Part shown: positions 15,382 through 24,211 of the stretch, one piece after another | Position numbering within the stretch: position 1 is the first letter of the stretch | Layout of the letters: the number at the start of each line of letters is the position of its first letter | Assembly (NCBI GenBank): GCA_964523105.1 | Contig: CAZFZN010000016.1 | Location: 1 to 64,000 of the forward strand | Origin: V1-33 sp964523105 | GTDB taxonomy: Bacteria; Verrucomicrobiota; Verrucomicrobiia; Verrucomicrobiales; V1-33 | Reading direction: 5' to 3' | DNA: 64,000 nucleotides | Position numbers and translations under genes: made by a program | The notes under the pieces: model-generated | The model's input: the letters and a program-made list of their open reading frames with translations, nothing else | Databases searched by the model: none | What the model was told of the DNA's origin: nothing

Positions 15382-15565
15382 GGCGGAAGATTTCCTTCAC
15401 CCGCTCCTGGACGCGCTCCTCGCTCCAGTCGGGGCAGGTTTGGCGCAGGCGGGCGGCTTTGATTTCGCGGGCCATCCAGTAAAGATCGAACGCCGCATGC
15501 AACTTCTGCTCGCCAGTCAGGCGGTGGAGGTTGTCAGGCATTTTTGCGGGAAGCGCAGCGTTCAT
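15368..15565 (-). CDS. Small helical protein paired with a nucleotidyltransferase (antitoxin-like)
   Basis: The 65-residue frame starts at the ATG at 15565. It reads MNAALPAKMPDNLHRLTGEQ..., then two amphipathic helices around AAFDLYWMAREIKAARLRQ and DWSEERVQERVKEIF. Its last 14 bases overlap the nucleotidyltransferase start at 15381. Size, basic character and tight coupling fit a small regulatory partner. A longer frame open upstream to 16285 runs antisense to the DUF1080 gene and is not coding. I recognise no named domain; the antitoxin-like role is inferred from gene arrangement only. Confidence 0.65.
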   Translation of the reverse strand: MNAALPAKMPDNLHRLTGEQKLHAAFDLYWMAREIKAARLRQTCPDWSEERVQERVKEIFRHAVT

Positions 15566-15736
15566 GAAAGCAACCTGCACGGGCCGTGCGCTTCGGCAAG
15601 AAAAGTTACCCCGGCCCGCCGGCAGCGACGCATCGAACTGGTCGATCTCTCTCCCCGAGGCTTCGATCCGGGATTCGCACATGCCGTTGTTCAGCGGTGG
15701 ACGCGTGCCTGTACCGAATGAACAATAACCTTTGTC

Positions 15737-16591
15737 ATGATCCGCCGCGTCGTTTGCGTTCATTTTGTAATCCTCACCAGACTGCCTGCGGTCGCAGAGC
15801 CGGTGACACCGGATGCACCGGTGGCGTTGTTCGACGGGAAGAGCCTCCTTGGATTCAAGTCGTGGCTGGTGGACACGAAGCGCGAGGATCCGCGGCGGGT
15901 GTTCACGGTTTCGGAGGGAATGATTCACATCACCGGCGACGGGCTCGGGTATTTGCGGACGGAGAAAGAGTATGCCGACTATCACCTCACCGCGGAGTTC
16001 AAGTGGGGCGAACGAAATTGGAAGTGGGGTGACCGGATTGGCAAGGCGCGCGATTCCGGCATTTTCCTGCATGCCACCGGGCCTGACGGAAACAGCCATG
16101 ACGGCGGCGGAGCCTTCATGGCGGCCATCGAGTGCAATCTCTTTCAGGGTGCGACGGGCGATTTTCTGCTCATCCGCGGCAATGGAGCAGACGGTGCGAT
16201 CATCGCTCCGCGGCTGACGGCGACAGTGGCGGACGGGCGCGATGCCGACGGGTGGTTCACATGGAAATCCGGCGGGCGCGTCCAATCAATCGAACGCCTG
16301 GGCCGCATCAACTGGAGCGGGAAGTCGCCGCAGTGGCGCGATGTGCTGGACTTTCGCGGCGCGAACGATCTCGAGAAGCCAGTCGGCGAATGGAACACGG
16401 TGGAGTGTCTCTGTGACGGTGCGCGCATCACGATCAAAGTGAACGGCACGCAGGTGAACGAAGCGACTGATGTCTGGCCGCGGTCGGGACACATTCTGCT
16501 CCAGTGCGAGGGATCGGAGATTTGGTTTCGAAAGCTGGAACTGAAGCCGGTGCCGGTGAAGAGACCCGCAGGCGGCAGCCCAACAAAGTGA
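15737..16591 (+). CDS. DUF1080 (3-keto-disaccharide hydrolase family) secreted protein
   Basis: The 284-residue protein has an N-terminal hydrophobic export segment ending near AVAEP. It then shows the family pattern: an opening ALFDGKSLLGFKSWL, a strand pair near YLRTEKEYADYHLTAEFKWG, the RDSGIFLHATG motif and a late IWFRKLELKP strand. DUF1080 proteins have a concanavalin-like beta fold; some hydrolyse 3-keto-glycosides made by periplasmic Gfo/Idh/MocA oxidases, and such genes occur at 45928 and possibly 60081 in this window. It is monocistronic, divergent from the 65-residue gene with 171 bp between them. Exact substrate is unknown. Confidence 0.85.
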   Translation: MIRRVVCVHFVILTRLPAVAEPVTPDAPVALFDGKSLLGFKSWLVDTKREDPRRVFTVSEGMIHITGDGLGYLRTEKEYADYHLTAEFKWGERNWKWGDRIGKARDSGIFLHATGPDGNSHDGGGAFMAAIECNLFQGATGDFLLIRGNGADGAIIAPRLTATVADGRDADGWFTWKSGGRVQSIERLGRINWSGKSPQWRDVLDFRGANDLEKPVGEWNTVECLCDGARITIKVNGTQVNEATDVWPRSGHILLQCEGSEIWFRKLELKPVPVKRPAGGSPTK

Positions 16592-16646
16592 CGAGGCGCA
16601 GGAATGCCGGATTTCTGTCAGCCGCCATGCCACGGAGCGCGCGGCT

Positions 16647-17417
16647 TTACTCCCTCAGCGCAGATTCGATCTTCGCCTTCCATTGTGCCGCTGCTTGCGC
16701 CACGCTGACACCTTCGCCCGGGAACATGACGCCGCGGGAGACATTGATGAGCACCGGCGCAGTTTTGCCGCTGCCGCGCAGAGCATTCACATCGCCGCCC
16801 TGGGCGCCGAGGCCGGGCACGAGCAGCGGCGCGTCGGGCAGCGCGGCGAGAATGTCAGCGCCGGCATTGGTGAGGCCGACGACGAAGCCGACATCGGCGG
16901 CGCTGCCGGCGGCGCGGCGGGCCATGTCGCCGACGAGTTCGAAGACGCGGCGGCCACCGGCCAACGGCTGCATTTCGATGTCGGCAGCGCCAGAGTTCGA
17001 GGTGACGGCGAGCAGATAAAGTCCCTTGCCGGCAAAGGTCAGGAACGGATCGATCGAGTCGTAGCCGAGGAAGGGATTGAGCGTGACCGCGTCCACACCC
17101 CAGACGTCGAAGCAGGCTTTGGCGTAGTATTTCTGGGTCTCGCCGATATCCCCGCGCTTCACATCGAGCAGCACCGGAATGTCTTGGGGAATGGCGGCCA
17201 GGACTTCCTCCATGAGGGCGATACCTTTGCTGCCCAGCGCTTCGAAGTAGGCGATGTTCGGTTTGAAACACGCGGCATGCGGCGCGCTTTCGGCAATGAC
17301 GCGGAGGAGAAATTCCTTGAGCGGCTCTTTGATCAGATCGGGCCGGGGATCGAGGCCGACGCAGAGACGGGACTGAGCGGCGGTGATGCGGGCGGTTAGT
17401 TTTTCAGTGAAGCGCAT
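16647..17417 (-). CDS. pyrF: Orotidine 5'-phosphate decarboxylase (type 2)
   Basis: This enzyme makes UMP from OMP in the last step of de novo pyrimidine synthesis. The 256-residue protein shows the type-2 signature: LCVGLDPRPDL near the start, the catalytic segment LLDVKRGDIGET (about residues 83-94), TLNPFLGYDSIDPF and a C-terminal phosphate-binding loop (INVSRGVMFPG). Length matches the family. pyrC lies upstream on the same strand, separated by 322 bp that include a palindromic repeat, so a shared transcript is uncertain. Confidence 0.93.
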   Translation of the reverse strand: MRFTEKLTARITAAQSRLCVGLDPRPDLIKEPLKEFLLRVIAESAPHAACFKPNIAYFEALGSKGIALMEEVLAAIPQDIPVLLDVKRGDIGETQKYYAKACFDVWGVDAVTLNPFLGYDSIDPFLTFAGKGLYLLAVTSNSGAADIEMQPLAGGRRVFELVGDMARRAAGSAADVGFVVGLTNAGADILAALPDAPLLVPGLGAQGGDVNALRGSGKTAPVLINVSRGVMFPGEGVSVAQAAAQWKAKIESALRE

Positions 17418-17491
17418 GAGGGATTGGTTGGAACTGGAGGAGGCAGAGGGAGCAGAGGCTTAAACCTAAAAGTGAAAGTGAAGAGGAGGAA

Positions 17492-17594
17492 AACCACAGA
17501 TGGACACTGATTAACACGGATTCACCTGCGGGAGGAGGATTCACGTGATCACAAACTGCGGAGCATCTGTGTTTATCCGGGTCCATTCGTGGTT
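17492..17594. repeat. Imperfect long inverted repeat between pyrC and pyrF
   Basis: Left arm 17492-17521 (starting AACCACAGATGGACACTGAT) and right arm 17564-17594 are inverted copies of about 30 bases with several mismatches, around a spacer of about 42 bases. A related single arm occurs at 27826-27853. The surrounding intergenic bases (17418-17739) are purine-rich and contain no gene I can support. Confidence 0.75.
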
Positions 17595-17739
17595 CTATTT
17601 TTCTTTCAAGGTTGAAAGACGGGGATGGAACAGGAGAAAAGAGAGGGAACAGAGGCGCGGAGGATGCGGCGGACGGGACGGGCCATCATCGGATGGCATG
17701 AGTGAGCCATCACACGCTGCGCCCTCTGCGCGCTTCCGT

Positions 17740-19023
17740 TCAACTTCTTTTGTCGAGCAGCACGCGATCACCCAGGACCACCAGTTCCACGCGGCCCGTG
17801 AGTTCTTTTTCCCAAAAGGGCGTATTCCGGCTGCGCGATTTGGTGAAGCCGGCATCCACCGTCGTCACCGCAGCGGGATCAAACAGCACACAATTCGCCG
17901 CCGCACCGTCGCGCAATTCCGGCACTTCCAGTCCGAGAAGGCGGCGCGGGGCGGCGGACATTCTTTCCACCAGCGTCTCCCAGGAGAGCCTGCCGGGGCG
18001 AATGAAGTTCTGATGGAGCGCCGGGAGGGCGGTTTCCAGGCCGGTAATGCCAAACGGCGCGCCTGCGAAGTCGCGCTTTTTCTCAAACTCGCTGTGCGGC
18101 GCGTGGTCCGTGGCGATCACATCGAGGGTGCCGTCGATCAGTCCCGCCAGCAGCGCCTCGCGGTCCGCGGCGGTGCGCAGCGGCGGCTTCACTTTGAAAT
18201 TGGTGTCATAATCGCCCACGTCTTCGTCGCTGAAAATGAGATGATGGGGCGTGACCTCGGCGCTGACCTGCACGCCCTCGCGTTTGTAGCGGCGAATCGT
18301 TTCCACGCCGCTGGCGGTGGTGACGTGCTTGATGTGGATCCGGCTGCGGCAGCTTTGCGCGAGCCGGATATCGCGCGCGATGCCGATTTCTTCGGCGCAG
18401 GGATGGATGCCGGGCAGGCCCAGCCGGTAGGACACGGGGCCGTCGTGCATCGCCCCGCTGCCGGACAGTTCCCTGACATCACAGTGGACGCCCACCAGCA
18501 GGTCGAGGTCCCGCGAATACTGCAGAGCGCGGCGCAACAGCAGCGGATTCGCCACCGTGTCTCCATCGTCCGTGATCATCACCGCGCCGCGCTCGCGCAT
18601 GTCGCCGATCTCAGCCAGTTCCTCTCCAGCACGCCGGCGGCTGATGCAGCCGGCTACCAGCATCGGAATCTCGGCGTGCCGGGCGATGTCGATGACGCTC
18701 TGCACCATGCCGCCATTGTCGATGGGCGGGACGGTGTCCGGCATCATGAGCAGTCCGGTGAAACCGCCGTTCACGGCCGCGGCGGCGCCGCTGCGAATGG
18801 ACTCCGCGTCCTCTCTGCCCGGCTCCCGCAGGTGACAATGCATGTCGAACAATCCGGGCAGCAGGAACTTTCCCGCGGCATCGATCACGAGGCAGTCGTC
18901 CGGTATGCCGGCGCCGGCGGAGCAAAACCGGATTCTCCCCCCTTCGATCAAAACATTCTGCGGCCCCGGGGCACCATGACCGGGGGAAATGACGGTGACT
19001 TGCTGGAGTAGTGTCGGTTCCAT
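17740..19023 (-). CDS. pyrC: Dihydroorotase
   Basis: Dihydroorotase cyclises carbamoyl-aspartate in pyrimidine synthesis. The 427-residue protein has the class I (multifunctional-type) metal site: H62 and H64 in the DMHCHLREPG motif, an aspartate-rich ITDDGD segment, HIKHVTTASG, and IATDHAPHS with the late aspartate. EVTPHHLIFSD and NFKVKPPLR are also typical of this class, as is the size. It precedes pyrF on the same strand. It is active by motif content; whether it needs PyrB as a partner cannot be judged here. Confidence 0.92.
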   Translation of the reverse strand: MEPTLLQQVTVISPGHGAPGPQNVLIEGGRIRFCSAGAGIPDDCLVIDAAGKFLLPGLFDMHCHLREPGREDAESIRSGAAAAVNGGFTGLLMMPDTVPPIDNGGMVQSVIDIARHAEIPMLVAGCISRRRAGEELAEIGDMRERGAVMITDDGDTVANPLLLRRALQYSRDLDLLVGVHCDVRELSGSGAMHDGPVSYRLGLPGIHPCAEEIGIARDIRLAQSCRSRIHIKHVTTASGVETIRRYKREGVQVSAEVTPHHLIFSDEDVGDYDTNFKVKPPLRTAADREALLAGLIDGTLDVIATDHAPHSEFEKKRDFAGAPFGITGLETALPALHQNFIRPGRLSWETLVERMSAAPRRLLGLEVPELRDGAAANCVLFDPAAVTTVDAGFTKSRSRNTPFWEKELTGRVELVVLGDRVLLDKRS

Positions 19024-19307
19024 CCGAAAATCGAAGGCCGGTTATAGAAACGGCCCGCCTGCCGCGCAAGGGGTTCAAGTCCCCCGGTTTTGACCCCTGA
19101 CCACCACGGGAGGGAAGCGATTTCACCCTTCCAGCCTTCGGGGTTTCATCCGTTCGGGGGAGTTGTCGTCGGGGTGAGCTCTCTGAAAACTACAAAATTC
19201 GCAATAATGAGCGAAGATTTTTAGAATTTTTCTTGCAATCGACAAAAATGGCCGTAATTTCCATCATTCAATCGCCGCCCACCAAGCAATCATCCAATTC
19301 CACCGCC

Positions 19308-19415
19308 ATGAAGAGCACGAACGAAACCACCGCCCTCGACAAGCTGACGCTCACCGCCGTCATCAGCTGTTTTTGCTCCGTGTGCTACTTCCTGGCCACC
19401 AGTCTTCTTGCCTGA
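19308..19415 (+). CDS. Possible small single-span membrane peptide
   Basis: A 35-residue frame (MKSTNETTALDKLTLTAVIS, then CFCSVCYFLATSLLA) has a polar N-terminus and one hydrophobic segment. An in-frame start at 19233 would give 60 residues. It lies in an AT-rich pocket (19180-19310) unlike the GC-rich surroundings. A clear terminator follows at 19512-19543, which argues that a transcript exists here. No family is recognised. Confidence 0.45.
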   Translation: MKSTNETTALDKLTLTAVISCFCSVCYFLATSLLA

Positions 19416-19511
19416 CCGGGCCTCGCCCGCGCCGGGTTGGAAACCGGGGCGGAGGCCTCTTTGGTCGGTAGGTCTTCGCCCCTCTCCACTTTTTGTTCTG
19501 TTGTTGACACT

Positions 19512-19543
19512 GAGGCAGCCGGAAACGGCTGCCTCTCTGTTTT
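19512..19543 (+). terminator. Rho-independent terminator
   Basis: A perfect 9-bp stem GAGGCAGCC/GGCTGCCTC with a GGAAAC loop is followed by TCTGTTTT. The T-run is on the plus side only, so it ends plus-strand transcription, fitting the small membrane-peptide gene upstream. Confidence 0.8.
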
Positions 19544-19557
19544 CCGGGAAGCCGGGT

Positions 19558-21654
19558 TCAGGACAAGCCGCTGCGAACGAGCAGCGCGGTGAGGTCGGGG
19601 TCGCGTTTCATGAAGTCGCGGAAGAGCTTTTCCGGCGGCTCGCTGTTTCCTTTGCTCAGAATGCAGTCGCGGAACGCACGGCCGGTCTTGGGATTGAGCA
19701 CTCCCTCTTTCTGAAACCGGCTGAAGCAGTCGGCATCGAGCACCTCCGCCCACTTGTAGCTGTAGTAGCCGGCGGCGTATCCGACCGGGCTGCCGAAGAC
19801 GTGGGTGAAGCGCCGGGCAATGGTCGGAGGCCGGGTCTTGAGCGGAATTTGATAGCCTTTGAGAATCCCGTCCACGAGGGCGTCCAGGTCGCCGTCGGCA
19901 TCGGCACAATGGTTGATGTGGAGTTCGAGGTCCATCTTTCCGAATGCCAGCTGGCGCATGGCGGTGATGGCGGAATTGTAGTTCCTCGCCGCGAGCATCT
20001 TCTTGAAAAGCCGCGGGGGAATGGGTTTGCCGGTCTCGTGATGGCGCGCAAAGAAATCGAGACTTTTGCGCGACCAGCAGAAGTTTTCCATGATCTGCGA
20101 AGGCAGCTCCACAAAGTCCCAGGCCACATTGACGCCGTTCAAGGATTTGATCTCCACCTGGCCCAGCAGGTGGTGCAGCAGGTGACCGAATTCATGGAAG
20201 ACGGTTTCGACTTCATGATGGGAAAGGAGCGCCGGCTTGCCGTCCACTGGAGGCGTCAGGTTTCCGCAGATCAGCCCGAGGTGCGGTTCCCGGTCGTGGC
20301 CGTCGGCCCCGCCGGGAGGGCGGCCGGTTTTGAGGTAGTTCATCCACGCCCCGCCGCGCTTGGAGTCGCGCGGGTGCCAGTCGGCGTAGAAGGAGCCGAG
20401 ATGGACGCCCTTTTCGTTGCGAATTTCGTAGAACTTCACCTCCGGGTGCCAGACCTCGACGGCTCCCTCCGGGCAAGTGCCGCCCGGCTCGACGAAGGCC
20501 GTGGGCCGTTCCGTGATCTGGATGGCGAACAGTCTCTCGCAAAGCCGGAACATGCCGCCGATGACGCCCTCCAGCGGGAAGTAAGGGCGCAGTTGTTCTT
20601 CATCGAAATCGAAGAGCGCCTTGCGGCGTTTCTCCGCCCAGTAGGCCACCTCCCACGGTTCGAGCGGTTCGCTGCGAACCCGCAGGGTCTCCGCTTTGTA
20701 TTCCTGGAGTTCCCGCACCTGCCGGGAGAATGCCGACGTGATGCGCGAGTGGAGGTCTTCGACAAAGCCAAGGGCCCGGGCTCCATTCCGCGCCATGCGG
20801 CGTTCAAGAGCGTGGTCGGCGAAGTTCGCTTTTCCGAGGAGCCGGGCCTTCTCGTGGCGCAGGGCTAGAATGCGGCGGATCAGCGCGGTATTGTCCCACT
20901 GGCCGGTGCGCCCCACAGCGGCACTCGCTTCCCAAACCTGGCGGCGGATTCCCTCGTCGTCGAGATGATCGAGCACCGGAGTCATGCTGGGCGCTTTGAG
21001 AGTGAAGCGCCACGCCGGAGCGGTCAGGCCTTTGCTCTGGGCATCGGCCGCCGCCGCGGCGCGGGCGGTCTCCGGCAGGCCCGCCAGTTTCGCTTCATCA
21101 GTGACAACGAGGTCCCATGCGTTAGTGGCGTCGAGCACGTTTTCCGAAAACTTCTGCGTCACCTGCGCCAGCTCGGCCTCCAGTTCTTCGAGGCGCTTTT
21201 TTTTCTCGGCGGAAAGTTCCGCCCCGCTCGCCCGGAAGTCGGCCATGGTCTCCTCGAGGAAACGCTTCTGCACCGGTGTCAGGGCCGCGGCCTCCGGTGT
21301 GTTCGCAAAAGTTTTGAACAAGTCCCACAAGGCCTCATTCAAATAGAGCCCCGCGTAGAACTCGCTGACCTTCGGCAGCATTTGATTGTAGGCTTCGCGC
21401 AGCGCCGGAGCATTGCAGACGGCGTCGAGATGACCCACCTTGCCCCACGCTTCGCCGAGCGGCTCCAGCGCGTCCTCAAATGCCAGGAGCGTGCTCTCGA
21501 AGGACAGACGCCCGCGATTCGTCCTCGCCAGAGCATCCAGCCGCCCGGAGGTTTCGGTCAGAGCCCTCGTGATGTCCGGCACCACCCGGTCCGCCGTGAG
21601 AGTGGACCAGCGAATGTGAAACGAGGAGTCGAGGAAAGGGTGAGAGCCGGGCAT
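19558..21654 (-). CDS. prlC: M3-family oligopeptidase (oligopeptidase A-like)
   Basis: This 698-residue zinc metallopeptidase has the HExxH site in TVFHEFGHLLHHLL (about residue 478) with the downstream glutamate region near FVELPSQIMENFCW. The N-terminus (FHIRWSTLTADRVVPDITRAL) and the C-terminal YAAGYYSYKWAEVLDADCF also fit the M3A family. Members cleave short peptides in the cytoplasm, and no signal peptide is seen. Length matches E. coli PrlC/OpdA (about 680). It is a single gene, divergent from murA. A dipeptidyl carboxypeptidase (Dcp) is a less likely alternative. Confidence 0.88.
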   Translation of the reverse strand: MPGSHPFLDSSFHIRWSTLTADRVVPDITRALTETSGRLDALARTNRGRLSFESTLLAFEDALEPLGEAWGKVGHLDAVCNAPALREAYNQMLPKVSEFYAGLYLNEALWDLFKTFANTPEAAALTPVQKRFLEETMADFRASGAELSAEKKKRLEELEAELAQVTQKFSENVLDATNAWDLVVTDEAKLAGLPETARAAAAADAQSKGLTAPAWRFTLKAPSMTPVLDHLDDEGIRRQVWEASAAVGRTGQWDNTALIRRILALRHEKARLLGKANFADHALERRMARNGARALGFVEDLHSRITSAFSRQVRELQEYKAETLRVRSEPLEPWEVAYWAEKRRKALFDFDEEQLRPYFPLEGVIGGMFRLCERLFAIQITERPTAFVEPGGTCPEGAVEVWHPEVKFYEIRNEKGVHLGSFYADWHPRDSKRGGAWMNYLKTGRPPGGADGHDREPHLGLICGNLTPPVDGKPALLSHHEVETVFHEFGHLLHHLLGQVEIKSLNGVNVAWDFVELPSQIMENFCWSRKSLDFFARHHETGKPIPPRLFKKMLAARNYNSAITAMRQLAFGKMDLELHINHCADADGDLDALVDGILKGYQIPLKTRPPTIARRFTHVFGSPVGYAAGYYSYKWAEVLDADCFSRFQKEGVLNPKTGRAFRDCILSKGNSEPPEKLFRDFMKRDPDLTALLVRSGLS

Positions 21655-21800
21655 CGGGGTGTGAGAAACATCCCCGGGTAGGACAGCAAACCCGGCCCGG
21701 CAAGCCCAAGACGGGCCCTCCCCGGCTCCGGGAAGCGACTTCCGCCTTGCGCCCCGCCGCGGCTGCGCCCGACTGCGGAGCTTACCGATCCCCTTTCTTC

Positions 21801-23063
21801 ATGGACAAACTCCTCGTCACCGGCGGCCACGCTCTCGAAGGCGACATCTACACCAGCGGCAGCAAAAACTCCGCGCTCCCCATCCTCGCCGCGACACTGC
21901 TCACGCGCGACAAATGCGTCATCCGCCGGGTGCCGGATCTGAGTGACACCAATTACATGCTCCAGATTCTCGCGGCACTTGGCGCGCACGTGGAGCGCGC
22001 CAGCGGCATGGTGGAGGTGGAGGCGGAAAGCGTGAAGAGCGAGGCTCCATATGAACTTGTCAGGAAAATGCGCGCTTCCATTTGCGTGATGGGGCCTTTG
22101 CTGGCCCGCACCGGCACGGCCCGGGTGTCGCTTCCGGGCGGCTGTGTCATCGGAGACCGCCCGGTGGATCTGCATTTGCGCGGGCTTGAGCAACTGGGGG
22201 CCGATGTCAATGTGGAGGGCGGGAATATCCACGTCACCGCCGTGGACGGCATGGGAAACCGCGAGGTCAACATGCGCGGCCGGCACGGCTCCACGGTGCT
22301 CGGCACGGACAATCTTATGATGGCGGCCGTGCTCACTCCCGGAATCACCGTCATCGAGGGTGCCGCCATGGAGCCGGAGGTGGAGGACCTCGCGCGCTTC
22401 CTCATCGCCATGGGTGCGAAAATCGAAGGCGCCGGCACACGGCGCATCGTGGTGGAGGGAGTGAAGGAACTGCACGGCGCGGAGCACAGCGTCATTCCCG
22501 ACCGCATCGAGGCCGGCACGTTTCTTGTCGCGGGGGCCATCGCCGGAAAGCGCGTCACCGTAAAACGCTGCGAGCCGGGGCACATGACGGCGATGCTCAA
22601 CTCGCTCTCCGATTCCGGATTCCCCGTGGAGGTGAAGGGCGACAGTGTCACGATTTCCCGTGCCGTAAGTCCCCGCGGCTGCGAAATCCGCACTGAACCG
22701 TATCCTGGATTTCCCACGGACATGCAGGCGCAGTTCACCGCGCTGCTGGCCACCGTCCCTGGCATCAGTGTCATCACGGAAACTATTTTCCCCCAGCGGT
22801 TCATGCACGCGCCGGAACTCAACCGCATGGGCGCGCAGATCACGCTCGAAGGCCCCACCGCCGTCGTGAAAGGTGTGGAGCAGCTCACCGGCGCCCCCGT
22901 CATGGCCAGCGACCTCCGCGCCAGCGCCGCGCTGGTTCTCGCCGGTCTCGCCGCCCGCGGCGTCACGGAAGTGAACCGCCTCTATCACATCGATCGCGGC
23001 TACGAGCACATCGATGAAAAATTGCGGATGATCGGTGCCGAAATGCGGCGCGAACGGGTTTGA
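21801..23063 (+). CDS. murA: UDP-N-acetylglucosamine 1-carboxyvinyltransferase
   Basis: MurA adds enolpyruvate to UDP-GlcNAc, the first committed step of peptidoglycan synthesis. The 420-residue protein begins MDKLLVTGGHALEGDI and has the SGSKNSALPILAA motif. The catalytic cysteine is at position 115 in LPGGCVIGDRPVDLHL, the same position as in E. coli, so the fosfomycin target residue is kept. It closes with YHIDRGYEHIDEKL. The ATG at 21801 follows this alignment; an upstream in-frame start at 21747 would add 18 unsupported residues. The stop is followed within 10 bases by a palindromic repeat unit. Confidence 0.95.
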   Translation: MDKLLVTGGHALEGDIYTSGSKNSALPILAATLLTRDKCVIRRVPDLSDTNYMLQILAALGAHVERASGMVEVEAESVKSEAPYELVRKMRASICVMGPLLARTGTARVSLPGGCVIGDRPVDLHLRGLEQLGADVNVEGGNIHVTAVDGMGNREVNMRGRHGSTVLGTDNLMMAAVLTPGITVIEGAAMEPEVEDLARFLIAMGAKIEGAGTRRIVVEGVKELHGAEHSVIPDRIEAGTFLVAGAIAGKRVTVKRCEPGHMTAMLNSLSDSGFPVEVKGDSVTISRAVSPRGCEIRTEPYPGFPTDMQAQFTALLATVPGISVITETIFPQRFMHAPELNRMGAQITLEGPTAVVKGVEQLTGAPVMASDLRASAALVLAGLAARGVTEVNRLYHIDRGYEHIDEKLRMIGAEMRRERV

Positions 23064-23071
23064 TTCCGAGC

Positions 23072-23088
23072 GCGAAGTTGCACTTCGC
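23072..23088. repeat. Palindromic unit GCGAAGTTGCACTTCGC after murA
   Basis: A 7-bp perfect stem (GCGAAGT/ACTTCGC) flanks TGC. The same unit with small changes occurs twice at 55995-56011 and 56045-56061 in the nitrilase region. If the next gene started at 23060 this unit would be translated as AKLHFARRE, but the start at 23111 is more likely. Confidence 0.8.
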
Positions 23089-23110
23089 CCGGCGTGAAGT
23101 ATTCCCGTTC

Positions 23111-24199
23111 ATGTGCCGAATCCTCCTTCTCTTCACCTTTCTTACCGCTCCCGGCTTCGCTCAGGACACCGCTGAAGCAGACAAGCGCATCGTCCAAACG
23201 GTGCAGCGTCTCGCTTCGTTCGACTACAGCAAGGCGAGCACGCGGACGAAAGAGGCCATCGACCGCTATCTCAATGCCAATGCCGGCACCGACGAGTATT
23301 TCCAACTGGTGGAAAAGTACCATATCGCTTCGCAGAAAGACACGCTGTTGAAGCTGGCCGTGGAGAAAGCCGGCACTCCCGTATCGGGACAGGCGGTGAA
23401 GCTGCTCTATCAAACCGGGCAGGCTGCTGCGGTGCAGGAGAAACTGGCCGCGCTCGATGCCCCTTCCGCCGCGAAGCTGATGGAGTCCGTGGCGAGCGTG
23501 GGGACGAAAGAAACGACGGAGGCTGCGGCTGCTGTCCTGACAGATCTCAAAACTTCTTCAGGCATAGCTGAAGCCGCAGTCAAAGGGCTGGCGCGAAATG
23601 CCGCCGGTCAACACGCGCTGCTAAGCGCGGCTCAGGCGGGCAAACTTCCGGACGCCCTGAAACCCGCCGTCGCTGCTGCCCTCTCCACTTCCACGGATGA
23701 AGCCATTCGCCACGCCGCCGCCAAAGTGCTGACCATGGGCAGCACCGCAAAGCTGCCGCCGGTGGCAGACCTCGTGAAGAAAACCGGTGACGCGACCAAA
23801 GGTCAGGTGGTTTTCCTGACGTATTGCTTCACCTGCCACCAAGTGAACGGTCAGGGCCTCGACTTCGGTCCCGCGCTGAGCGAGATCGGCACCAAGCTCG
23901 CCAAAGAGGCGCTCTACGACTCCATCCTCAACCCGAACGCCGGCATCAGCTTTGGCTTCGAGGGCTGGCAGGTGAAAACAAAAGACGGCAACACCTTCGC
24001 CGGCATCATTGCCAGTGATACGGAAAAGGAACTCGCCCTCAAAGTCCCCGGCGGCGTGGTGCAGAAGCTCGACAAAGCCAACGTGACCTCCCGTGAGAAA
24101 ATGAACGTCTCACTGATGACTCCCAATCTCCACACCCTGATGAGCGAGGCCGATCTGGTGAACCTCGTGGAGTATCTGGCTTCGCTGAAGAAGAAGTGA
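23111..24199 (+). CDS. Exported heme-binding (cytochrome c-like) protein, Verrucomicrobium/Pirellula type
   Basis: A signal peptide (MCRILLLFTFLTAPGFA) leads a 362-residue protein. Residues about 20-215 are alanine-rich helical, HEAT-like repeats. A single c-type heme site CFTCH lies near residue 240, within the GQVVFLTYCFTCHQVNGQG motif of the PVC putative heme-binding domain. The final part (SFGFEGWQVKTKDGNTFAG..., ending LVNLVEYLASLKKK) is typical of that domain. It is probably periplasmic electron transfer; many relatives are much larger with an N-terminal sugar-dehydrogenase-like propeller, absent here. The start at 23111 was chosen because it begins the signal peptide. Confidence 0.85.
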   Translation: MCRILLLFTFLTAPGFAQDTAEADKRIVQTVQRLASFDYSKASTRTKEAIDRYLNANAGTDEYFQLVEKYHIASQKDTLLKLAVEKAGTPVSGQAVKLLYQTGQAAAVQEKLAALDAPSAAKLMESVASVGTKETTEAAAAVLTDLKTSSGIAEAAVKGLARNAAGQHALLSAAQAGKLPDALKPAVAAALSTSTDEAIRHAAAKVLTMGSTAKLPPVADLVKKTGDATKGQVVFLTYCFTCHQVNGQGLDFGPALSEIGTKLAKEALYDSILNPNAGISFGFEGWQVKTKDGNTFAGIIASDTEKELALKVPGGVVQKLDKANVTSREKMNVSLMTPNLHTLMSEADLVNLVEYLASLKKK

Positions 24200-24211
24200 G
24201 CTTCTCCAGCT

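Noticed and set aside
19070..19084. T-arm-like sequence GGGGTTCAAGTCCCC suggesting a tRNA
   Set aside because: No matching acceptor, D or anticodon arms can be formed upstream, and the region holds the pyrC start at 19023.
23060..23110. Upstream start for the cytochrome-like gene
   Set aside because: It overlaps the murA stop and reads through a palindromic repeat; the signal peptide begins at 23111.
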